The notes beneath the pieces are model-generated. The model was not told the origin of the DNA and searched no databases. It was given only the letters and a program-made list of their open reading frames with translations. Shown one piece after another: positions 55,169-64,000 of a stretch of 64,000 nt of DNA (positions are counted from its first letter, which is position 1; each line of letters opens with the position of its first letter). The translations under genes were made by a program, and so were the position numbers. The DNA comes from Hypomyces perniciosus (lineage: Eukaryota > Ascomycota > Sordariomycetes > Hypocreales > Hypocreaceae): the NCBI GenBank assembly GCA_008477525.1, contig SPDT01000002.1, forward strand, positions 496,001 through 560,000, given 5' to 3'.

Positions 55169-57860
55169 CTGGCTTGGTGGAGCCGTCTCTTCCATGGCGG
55201 TCTAATTCGAAGGCGAAGTGAGACGTGATCATGGTAGGCTGTATACCCTATGGGCGGGCATTGACTAGGCGTCTTCATCTCCATCTCTATACTCCCCACA
55301 TATTTCTTTTCATATTACTTTACATCAAACTGAGCGAGTGAAAGGCGCTTATGGGACAGACATTGAGATAGCATTTTTGGATTTTGCACCATCTCAAGTG
55401 GATTAGAAAAGCGTCGGATATATATGTACATATAATTTTACATGAGGCTTCAGGCAACTGGCAGAATGACAGCATGTTTTGAATTGATCTACTCGTATTC
55501 TGTCTGTGCAGCATGTGAGGATAAGATTCATCGCCATGATAACCCTGTATACCCAGCACCTGCATCTCGAGGAATGACTATTACGGCTGTTCTTTCGAAC
55601 TGTCCAGTTCAAGTTGGTTCAGATCTCTGATATGATATCACATCTCCACAGATCCATTCTCATGATTTCCCACTCTTCTCGTTCCACAATTGCTTGCCAT
55701 TAGCATCTAGCATCATCGACTTCTCCACCACTGCCAAGAACCATACCCGTTCGAATCCTGGATGCTTGGCGCATAGTGCTATCTTTCCAACTTTCCTTAG
55801 TTTGGGAGCCAAGCTGCGGATCACCTCGGCAGTTTTCTCTCGCATCGTTCGCAGCCAGGGAGCTCTTAGATCAACCAATAAGCTCCATCGCCTTGCCAAG
55901 CCCTATATACCCCCGGACACTTGGCTCAATGTCATCAGTTTGACGAGGTGCATCAACAAGCCGCTAGTATTTCGCCCTAGTGGACTTGGGTAACTGGGCA
56001 TTGCATGGCGGCGCTTGATTTATGCGGCAATTGCGGGTTCTTGCGTTGCTGGACGTTTGTTTGTCCATGGGAACTAGAGGGTACATGGGAATGCCTTCGA
56101 CATTGTTCGAACACTCGGAGGAGACGGTAGTGGACGGATTCCGCGAGTGAAAGCTCCCGACGAGGATTAGAACCAGGAGGGGAAAAATATCTTGGCTATA
56201 CTATTGTGGTGAGTAGGTGCCTTGGTGACTCGTGAGTAGAGTCCGATATGAGCGAAACACAAGATGGCAACATGCATCAAGAATGATTCACTGTCACTCA
56301 CTTACAGACTGGCAGTTCAGGCACCTGTCTTCTCTTCTAAACTATTTAAACTCACCTTTCTTCTTCCATCTCGAGAATGTTTCCCAATGCGATCCTATAA
56401 GCACAGAGAGTGGTACAAGGAGTACCGGAATAATGGGACACGTCTCCCTCTACTGACAAAATAATGATAATACCGATAATGAGAACAACAGCATTGACTA
56501 TTCCCCAAAGAGCACTGCAAATATAAGGAGGAAATTGCTACGACTAAGGGCCTGAAGACGGCTCTGCTTAGCCGGTACCAATCACGGAGGTCGCGGAAGC
56601 TGCAAGCATGATTCCACGGGCGGCTTACGGTGGTATTTTTTTTTTTTAGCTCACGAGACCGGAAGGTAGCGTTGTATGCCCTCCTAGTTGGTTTGGAATG
56701 GCGTAGGCGGTCTGTTTCGGGTCTGTTTAGTGTTAGAGGGACAAGATCCGGAACTGATACTGAATCTGCTCTGTATGACGCCAAATGGGAGGTGAACTTG
56801 GGCAACATAAGTCCCCGCCCCTGAGAGCCGATGGAACGGAACAGTGGGGGGCGCATGGGAATGGGTTGAATGCGTATTACGGAGTATTTTGAGAAGAAAA
56901 AAGGACGGAGAGTCGCCGCGGCCAAGGAAATCCAGACCAGGGAAAAGAACGCGATGCGATTTCATCATCTCTGCACTTCCCTTGAAACGGACAAGGACGA
57001 AGTCTCATGATCAACAACCCGTCCCCCTTTGGCGATGGAGTGTCTATTCTAAGGCGCACCGTCGTCTCGTTGTATAATGTGCATTTACTCTAACAACAGC
57101 TGACCTCTGTATGTCTTATCTCTTCTTCTTTGCCTTTGTGGCTACAATTCGCTAGTCGATCACTGACACTCTCTCGTTTCTAGTCGTTCCCCTCCGCTGG
57201 GCGTCAAACTACACAACCGAACAAGTTGCCTGACCTCACAGGAGTGTCTAGGAGACCAACCTGCCCCAGATCTGACAGCTGCTCCCAGCACATGTGCAAT
57301 TGTGAGTATACGCGTGACATATCTATTTGTGATTTATTCTTTAATCTTATACATATATGGCTCTTCTTTTCTCGATATCACCCTTTCCATAACCGATAAT
57401 TTCCCAATAATTCTCTCTATCAATTAGAGATCAACAGTATAAGGACTTATTTATATATGCATAGAATAATAGAATTCGACACTCTTGCTAATCTGAAGTT
57501 AGGTAGGAAAAGCTACTGCTTAAATATATAAAAACTTGCTAACTAATTCTCTAAGACACTGCGTGCCTATTATGCGTAGCAGCTACGCCTCGTAAATACT
57601 CTACAGCGACAATGTTACCATTGCTAGGTTAGGTAGTCAACTTGCAAGTTTCAACATTTCCTAAAGGCAAATGCCGAGTCTGAGATGAATCTAGAGTTAC
57701 AGTGTGCGCGACACAGTGAGGCACTGTATGCATCTACCCCGATCGGTGAACTTTCTTGTGCCACGATTCACGCTCTTCTTCTCTTAGATATCTGTGATCC
57801 CGCAAAAAGTCGTCTCAATTCCAAGAAAGCAGTTACATATTCACTATCGAATTCATCACA
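55169..57860. other. 2.7-kb spacer with a possible gene fragment
   Basis: No supported gene. A minus-strand frame at 55660-55899 has no ATG and is closed upstream; it may be a relic. TACGGAGTA is at 56878-56886. AT content rises from about 57300 onward, before the ankyrin gene. Confidence 0.45.
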
Positions 57861-60086
57861 ATGGCCAACCCACCGTTTTTGCCGCCTGAGATTCTTCTCA
57901 AAATAGCAGAGGACGTCGGTCCCAACGAGCTCTATGCTCTGTTACGTGTGTTTCCTGGGCTCGAGGCTTACCTCACGTTCCGCCATACACGCATTAGAAC
58001 TTGGATGAGCTCGACGATCCTGCACATTCTCGCAATTAATGGAGAGGCCGATATGATGAGGCCGATACTACGTCAAAACAGATACCTAATCGACCCTGCC
58101 TCACCCCGGGAAAAGAAGAAAGTATTAGTGAACGACTCGAACGACGAAAGGTTTACCCCTCTCCATCTCGCAGCGATTCAAGGCCATGAGGCAGTTGTGA
58201 GGCTTTTGCTTGAACAAACCGACATCAAGGTCAATGTTCTGGATAGGGACGGGATCGCCCCGCTGGCTTTCGCGGTAAAGCATGGACATGAAGCTATCGT
58301 GAGAATACTTCTTGAACGAAACGACCTCGATCCGAACTGCGGAAAGGATGTTGGCTTCACGGCGCTAGGTCTCGCAGCGGGAAAAGGACACGAGTCGATT
58401 GCCAGACTGTTACTTGATCGCGGCGCTGAGGCTGATGCCAAAGATAAGAATGGAGAATCAGCGTTGTGCTTGGCAGTGTGCGGCGGACGTACAGCCTTGG
58501 TTCGATTATTTCTTTAACGAAAGGATGTGGATGCGGATTCAAAGAATATCGCGCGGAAAACACCACTTACTCGTGCCACATCTCGGGGTTATGACGAGAT
58601 TGCAGAACTGTTTCTCGAGCGAGACGATGTTGACGCGAATTCGGTGGACCGGGACAATTGCACTCCTCTCTATCGGGCTATATATATGGGACGTACGTCG
58701 ACAATCAAGTTGTTGGTTGAGCGAGAACACATTGATGTCAACTCAAAAACCAACAAACAGGGCAAAACTCCTCTACACGAGGCGGCGGGAAGGGGAAACG
58801 AAGCAGCCGTCCAACTGCTGCTTGACCGAAAAGATATAAATGTCAATGTTGAAGACCAGAACAACGCGACACCTTTGATGTATGCATCATCAAAAGGACA
58901 CGTGGCTGTGGTGAAACTACTGGTCGAACGAACAGATGTTGACATTAATGCTCGGGACAATCGAGAGAGTACGGTTTTACACGTGGTAGCATTATTGGGG
59001 ATGGAGGCTGTGAGCAAGATCCTCCTCCAGCGACCAGATGTTGAAGTCAATGCCAGAGATAAAAAGGGGAATATGCCACTACATTTGGCGGCTGAAAAAG
59101 GACACATGGGTGTGGTACATCTGCTACTCGAGCGAGTAGATATTGAAATCGATGCCCAAGATAAAGCGAACCAGACAGCCCTACACCTAGCGGCAAAGCG
59201 TGGACGCAATGCCGTTTTTACGGTGCTACTTGAGAAGACAAGTCTGGACATCAAGATGGCCCTAGATCTCGCAGCAGCAAGAGGCCACGCGGGCATCGTC
59301 GAAATACTATTGAAGCGAAATGACGGAGGTATCGCCTCTGAGGATTGGCGGAGAGCCCTAAACACGGCGGCATACAGTGGCCACCTGGGCGTGGTGGAGC
59401 TGCTCCTTGAGCAGATGGATGGAGAGCTGAGGTGTTCAACCAAAGCCAAGCTTCTGCATCGGGTAGCAGAAAAAGGATACGCCGACATGGCTAAGTTGGT
59501 GCTCCAAGGGATGGACATGCTGCCAGTACTTAATGCCAGGGACGAGGAGGGTCGCACAGCTCTGCATCTCGCAGCGGAAAACCACCGAGAACTAGTGGTA
59601 GAACTCCTGCTCGCGCAAGAGGCAGTGGACATTAATGCCAGGGATCCTGCGGGCTTGACGCCGCTGCATCTCGCAGCGTCTTCAGGTCACCACTTTGCAA
59701 GAGGATATGAACCGGTAGTGCGATCTCTGCTCGGGCGGGATGACATCAAGCCCGATATGAAGGATCACGAGGGAAAGACACCGCTAGCTCGCGTGACAGA
59801 AGATCGCCGTGTGCGTCTGCCGGTAATCGAGTTGCTACTTCAAAGAACAGACGTCGCACCAATTTCGCATGACGATGAGGGAATGACGCCTATTGACCGC
59901 GCGGCATTGAGCCAGAGAAAGGAGGCGTTCGAGTTGTTGCTTAAACGAGACGATGTCATGGCTCGTTTGAAGGGTCGCTTCGGCCCCAAACGCGTGACTC
60001 CAGCGGTGGTGGAAGGAGTAGAGGCAGTGATGAAGTTGGTGAGTGAGGGCAAGGAGAGATCTACTAAGAAACGAAAGAAGACTTAG
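57861..60086 (+). pseudogene. F-box-like/ankyrin-repeat gene with one in-frame TAA
   Basis: One uninterrupted frame of 742 codons except for TAA at codon 219 (58515-58517). The N-terminus MANPPFLPPEILLKIAEDVG looks like a fungal F-box, which would recruit an SCF ubiquitin ligase. About fifteen ankyrin units follow (for example TPLHLAAIQGHEAVVRLLLE). The TAA falls exactly where each repeat usually has LLER-D: the frame reads RLFL-stop-RKDVDADS, so a glutamate codon GAA probably became TAA by one G-to-T change. Both halves stay coding in character. Either the gene is disrupted, the stop is read through, or it is a sequencing error. Splicing the stop out is unlikely because it lies inside a helix. 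The C-terminus is lysine-rich. Confidence 0.8.
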
Positions 60087-61369
60087 AATGAATGGAAGCG
60101 GCCGGGACATTGACATTGTATAAAGTAACGAAGGGTTGGGTTATTAAAAATAGATATAATAATATATGTAATAATACAAAATACTTGCTAATAGATTTAT
60201 ATTTAATTAGGGTGAAATTATATTTATAGTTTAATTATATTATTGTAATATTATTTTTAAGTTTGTTTTTCAACTTTAATAGTATTAATAATATTAAAAA
60301 TACAATTTAAAATTTAATTTTTATTAATATTAACTAACAGAAATATTATTAACAGGTATATAATATTGCATAGATCTATTTACGCCTACATTTTACTAGA
60401 TTTTAGTTTAACAGTATATCTCAATATACGATTTAATTGAAGATATAGATTTTCAAATATTGCTAGGCTTAAAATGGGTCGCCTGACATTACTAGCAAAA
60501 CAGCTATCCCTAAATAGGGATGCATTGCCATAGAGCTAAAAATGGCCATAAGACAATCTTCGGTCAGCGGGTCGGCGATAATCTAATTATTGGACCTTGC
60601 CTCTGTCTCGACAGATGCAGAAACCTTTCTGCCGGTGTCTTGGACCCTGGAGGCGCTACCTCTCCTCCAAGTTCATTTTCCCTAGCCACAGGACGTGATT
60701 TGCCAGGAACAATATGAGCTGAAGAGCGATGACACCCTAAGGGAGGTGTGTCGAGGGATAACGCAAGGGAGCCAACTCCCTTACATCGGGGCATGTGACT
60801 AGGAAGAGTAGTATATGTAAATGACCTCTCTATCTTGCTAAGGGAAGGTCAGAGATCAATATAGTCCTCATCTGTCCCCTACCTGATGCTCACCAGCTCA
60901 TCTACTACTAGTCTGTTCCCAGACCCTCCCACTCTCGTCTGTGTAGCCTCAGTATTGGTCATGAGTCCAGTCAACCCAAAATGCATTTCTCTTCTAAAGA
61001 GTAGACATGATGGTACCTCGCCCAGCAAGATCATGTGTTCGTTGTTAGTGTGTGGTATGCTCGAAGCTATTGTAAGACAGTTCAACAGAGATATGTTAAG
61101 GTGTCTCATTCTTGATGAATACGGAATTGATCCTGATATTAGTCCCGTTAGAATGACTCACTGGAATGACGACGAATTCCGTGTTATGACATGCGTTGGA
61201 ATGTGACAAGACCATTGCCCGTGCATCTTTCTCTAAGAAGACACTATGTACAACGATTTATCCTGTTTGTGCGATTTGCGAAAAGAGATTGGGATCTTTA
61301 TGTTAGCGATGCGAAAAATACGTCTGATCTGAAGAAATACCTATGTAACATTTCCACTCGGTGCAACCC
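60087..61369. other. AT-rich spacer
   Basis: The first 400 bases are strongly AT-rich. The next part is normal in composition and contains a small frame at 60886-61206 with no domain. No intact transposon was seen. Confidence 0.55.
60115..60480. repeat. AT-rich island, possible RIP-degraded relic
   Basis: About 365 bases made almost entirely of A and T with TAATAT/TTAAT patterns, sharply bounded by the ankyrin gene and normal DNA. RIP of a repeated element is one explanation; no element is recognisable. Confidence 0.45.
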
Positions 61370-62248
61370 TCACGCCAGCCGATCTGCCACCTTCTTAATC
61401 AACTCAAATCCAAAGTCCGGAACCTCAGTCATGACCTCCTTGAAATCTTCTGTCTCAACCATATCCTCCACGATACATGTGCAATAGTCGACCAGGAGTA
61501 TGCGCAGCTTGTCACCTTCGATGGTGTTCTCAAATGCGTACCGAACCACGCGAGTGATGTCCCCGATTCGGCTTGGGTAGAGCGTGAAATCCTTTAGAGT
61601 GACATGAAGTTTGTGCAAGGTGAGGTTACGCAACTCCGTTATGTCGTACTTGTCTGCTAGGGTGTAGAGCCGAGCATGAGAGAGAAAGACTTCAGTATAG
61701 TCCTCACAGCCATCCGTGTTCCTGCGAGGTGTAAAGGGGATAGTTGGAGAAGGAAATTCATTGCTGGTATTGAATTCCTCAATCATATCCAGCCTCTTCG
61801 GGTATCTTGTCTGTAAAATCTTTTTCACACTGTCTCCAACTGGCTGGTCATAGCCACAATTATCGCAGCAGAAGTGTGTTTCGTAATCGCTGTCATCCTC
61901 ACACTTATTAGGGACCTTGAACAAGACAAGGGAATACAGTGACGGCTCCTGCGAATCCTCGACCATCAGATCATCCCTCGAGCTGCCTTGGTTAAGCATA
62001 ACACAAGAGGCGCCCAAAAGGATATCTGGCTCCGCAGGTGCATAGTTCCTGGTATAGGCCCATTGGCTGAAACGAACGAAGGTCTTCTCATCGACGTCTT
62101 CCCAATGAACACGACGCTCCTTCGCCTCTCTCATGGGACCGCTGAGGAGGTCATTCAGGCTCTTTGAGAGCCTTGATAGAGCAGCTCCATGAACAGTGAA
62201 TTCTTGTTTTTTTGGTCCAACCACGAAGGTGAACGGCTGCGAAAGCAA
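61370..62248 (-). CDS. BTB/POZ-domain protein, 5' end unresolved
   Basis: An open block of about 292 codons. It begins SQPFTFVVGPKKQEFTVHGA, then RLSKSLNDLLSGPMREAKE, the standard start of fungal BTB domains, and continues VHWEDVDEKTFVRFSQWAYT. A conserved C-terminal half follows (ARLYTLADKYDITELRNLTL). The frame opens at a TTG, and no in-frame ATG lies upstream before a stop; the first internal ATG is residue 39. A good branch point (TACTGACAC) followed by TTTCGCAG just upstream suggests that a short first exon is spliced on, with the acceptor near 62235. I could not identify its donor. If no such exon exists, the gene has lost its start. Confidence 0.65.
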   Translation of the reverse strand: MLSQPFTFVVGPKKQEFTVHGAALSRLSKSLNDLLSGPMREAKERRVHWEDVDEKTFVRFSQWAYTRNYAPAEPDILLGASCVMLNQGSSRDDLMVEDSQEPSLYSLVLFKVPNKCEDDSDYETHFCCDNCGYDQPVGDSVKKILQTRYPKRLDMIEEFNTSNEFPSPTIPFTPRRNTDGCEDYTEVFLSHARLYTLADKYDITELRNLTLHKLHVTLKDFTLYPSRIGDITRVVRYAFENTIEGDKLRILLVDYCTCIVEDMVETEDFKEVMTEVPDFGFELIKKVADRLA

Positions 62249-62807
62249 GATGCTGGGGAGTGTCAGTACGTGATGAAATCTATCAACTCAACTATGAATG
62301 GTATCAACGAACTTCCCGTAAGTTGTTTCCATATCAGTTGGCCGTCTGAACAAAAATACTCCCAGCTGATATTATTCGGAGATGATGTAGATTGAACCCG
62401 ACCGAAACCAATAGTGAGGTCGTATTTCGCGGCCTTCAATGAGAGTTTGTCACAAGGCAATTCTCCCAGAAAACTACTTCATGTTGACAAACGGCGTGTA
62501 TGAATTTAAACCGGCTTCAGCTCTGTAAGCTGCCAATCCCAGCAAGGACCAATAGTCACTAATTGATACACCATTATCTCGATCGCTGGCTAAGTGGCTG
62601 AAAAATATCGTAGGTTATGGAGTCATTGATGACGTATCTGATTCACACTGTTTATTCTAATATACGTACCCAACCATCCATTAGGATAGAACATTTACGC
62701 CATCATGGAGTCACAGGGCACGGAGAGGTGCCCCTTCTGTGTTGAGAAAGAGAAAGATCATCGTTGAATCTCTGGCAGGGACTACATTATGTTGAAGTGT
62801 TACTTCT
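62249..62807. other. Spacer, possible missing first exon of the BTB gene
   Basis: A short minus-strand frame ending at 62263 includes KAAKYDLTIGFGRV, slightly BTB-like, but it is not in phase with the BTB block. I see no convincing gene. It also contains the 3' flank of the zinc-finger gene. Confidence 0.35.
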
Positions 62808-63633
62808 CTATATCTCCACCCGCCCCGAAGCCACTCTCCTCGCCATGCGGCGCCGCGAAGTTTTCCTTGTTTCCGTAGTATGTTTTTTGACACTCCGCTT
62901 CTTATGAGCATGCTGCTCCCTGATGTGACGCCGGAGGTTGTCTTTCCTAGTAAAGAATGTATGGCAGTTTTTATAAGGGCAGTGCCCTCCGTCTGGTGGA
63001 ATATTGTTGCTTATATCGCTTGCGTATCCGCGATGCCATGTTCGGACATGCCGATACATCTGTTTGTTGGACGAGAATCGTCGTGTGGGACATCCTGCCG
63101 GACAAGGAATTATCGGCTCATGCTTCGTCCGGTAATGTTTGCTAGTGCGAATTAATATCAACTGCGATTTTTTTAGATATCGATCAAGAATAGGCTCACT
63201 TGTACTCTGTATTTCGAGGAAAGGTCTTATAACAGATTGGGCATTGAACTGATTCCCTCATGTGGGTCTGCAACGAAAGGATAGGAACGGGGCTCGTCTC
63301 TTCAGGTAAGCCCACGCTGTCATCCCCGGCATATCGGCCTGTTTGCTGTTGTGGTCTAGTTGAGATATGATCATTTTCATCCCGCTGCGGGCCACGAGGA
63401 GACTATATCTCCGATAATGGGCCTTCCAGCTCAGAGGACTGGTAGATTGACGTATTAGCTCCCCCATCCTGTAAGACTGTGGGGTCCAAAGTGCCGGAGC
63501 CAGTTGAACCGGCTGTATTTCTTTGCCTCGCCAAATTGCTGGAGCACATTATGTAGTTTCCATCATCTTCAAGTCCAGAAACAAGGGGGTCTTTCGCGCT
63601 AGGCTTGAAGGCTGGGCTGCTTTCGAGATTCAT
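62808..63633 (-). pseudogene. Three-finger C2H2 zinc-finger gene with in-frame TAG
   Basis: Exons 63633-63200 and 63141-62808 (58-bp intron, donor GTGAGC) form a 256-codon frame with one TAG at codon 77 (63405-63403). The frame after the TAG is clearly coding and carries three C2H2 fingers: C131/C134/H147/H152 across the splice (CPICYKTF...NKHYRTKH), then CPAGC...HVRTWH, then CPYKNC...HIREQH. The tail is very basic. Residues 1-76 are Ser/Gly-rich. TAG may derive from CAG by C-to-T. Alternatively, translation may begin at the ATG at 63261, giving a 131-residue DNA-binding protein with all three fingers. No credible intron removes the TAG. A transcription-factor role is inferred from the fingers. 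Confidence 0.65.
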
Positions 63634-64000
63634 GGTCGGTTAACCAAGTAGAGTTGCGTGAGGCGCGAGTACTCGTTGCGGTATCGAGGTATACTCGACA
63701 TTAGCCGATGACTTTTTGAAGAGTATCCCCTGATGCGTTATCATCTAGGTTATTGAGCAGATTCAAGGTATGTACGGGAGGGCAGGTCTGGAACGGTGTT
63801 ACGAAGTCGAGATATATCAGCAATCCGTGCGGGGAAAAGGACCCTTGATGACGAACCAGACAATCACAAAAAGTACGTTGTTACTTCATACCTTGTTGAG
63901 CTGTTCTTAATACGAACTGATGCTATTCAAGAGAGTCGTAAGTGGCTATCAGTTACGCACTTCCAGACCAATCAAGTATGGCATTTAATCTATACTGAAA
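63634..64000. other. Right-end spacer
   Basis: No gene seen in the last 370 bases. It would hold the promoter of the zinc-finger gene. Confidence 0.6.

Noticed and set aside
55745..55765. GTTCGAATCC, like a tRNA T-loop
   Set aside because: No matching acceptor, D or anticodon arms could be folded around it.
55660..55899. Minus-strand frame with GFERVWFLAVVEKSMMLDANG, possible gene fragment
   Set aside because: No ATG, closed upstream by a stop, and no identified parent gene; could be a relic but not supportable.
60740..60890. Sequence resembling a retroelement LTR
   Set aside because: No second copy, no target-site duplication, primer-binding site or polymerase frame was found in the window.

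Overview
This window looks like nuclear chromosomal DNA from a filamentous ascomycete (Pezizomycotina). The reasons are short 50-90 bp spliceosomal introns, monocistronic genes on both strands, and families typical of these fungi: a CatA-type large catalase, a PHO80-type cyclin, MFS and OPT transporters, CFEM/GPI proteins, a stand-alone fungal RNase H, a Helo-like N-terminal domain and F-box/ankyrin proteins. No rRNA, convincing tRNA, CRISPR array or intact transposon was seen. I cannot fix the class (Sordariomycetes or Eurotiomycetes) from sequence alone.

Layout. 0-2 kb: the edge of a secreted-protein gene (minus strand) and a long spacer. 2-13 kb: four plus-strand metabolic genes, namely a UDP-sugar dehydrogenase, a large-subunit catalase (with a non-canonical GC-AG intron and a CRE site in its promoter), a bicovalent-flavin carbohydrate-type oxidase and a ThDP-dependent enzyme with a mitochondrial-type leader. 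An H2O2-forming oxidase beside a catalase suggests a linked oxidative pathway. 13.8-18 kb: a PHO80-like cyclin and a 14-TM-type MFS exporter. 19.6-24 kb: a 1404-residue membrane protein with C-terminal ankyrin-like repeats. 24-32 kb: one arginine-rich coiled-coil gene (26.1-27.2 kb) flanked by very long spacers. 32-38 kb: an OPT peptide transporter, a HNH-like protein and a monocarboxylate-type MFS transporter, all on the minus strand. 39.7-44.2 kb: an RNase H with a suspicious 5' end, a hotdog thioesterase and a five-CFEM GPI-anchored wall protein. 47-55 kb: a PD-(D/E)XK-like protein, a Glyoxalase_3 protein, a BTB protein, a RING protein and a Helo-like-domain protein. 57.8-63.7 kb: an F-box/ankyrin gene, a BTB gene and a three-finger C2H2 gene, separated by AT-rich DNA. 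The first and last carry a single in-frame stop, and the BTB gene has no in-frame ATG.

The strongest unexplained signal is a 9-bp element, TACGGAGTA or TACGAAGTA, found 18 times on both strands, always outside genes; chance predicts about one. The right end looks like a decaying accessory region. The other notable items are the five-CFEM protein and the 1404-residue membrane/ankyrin protein.
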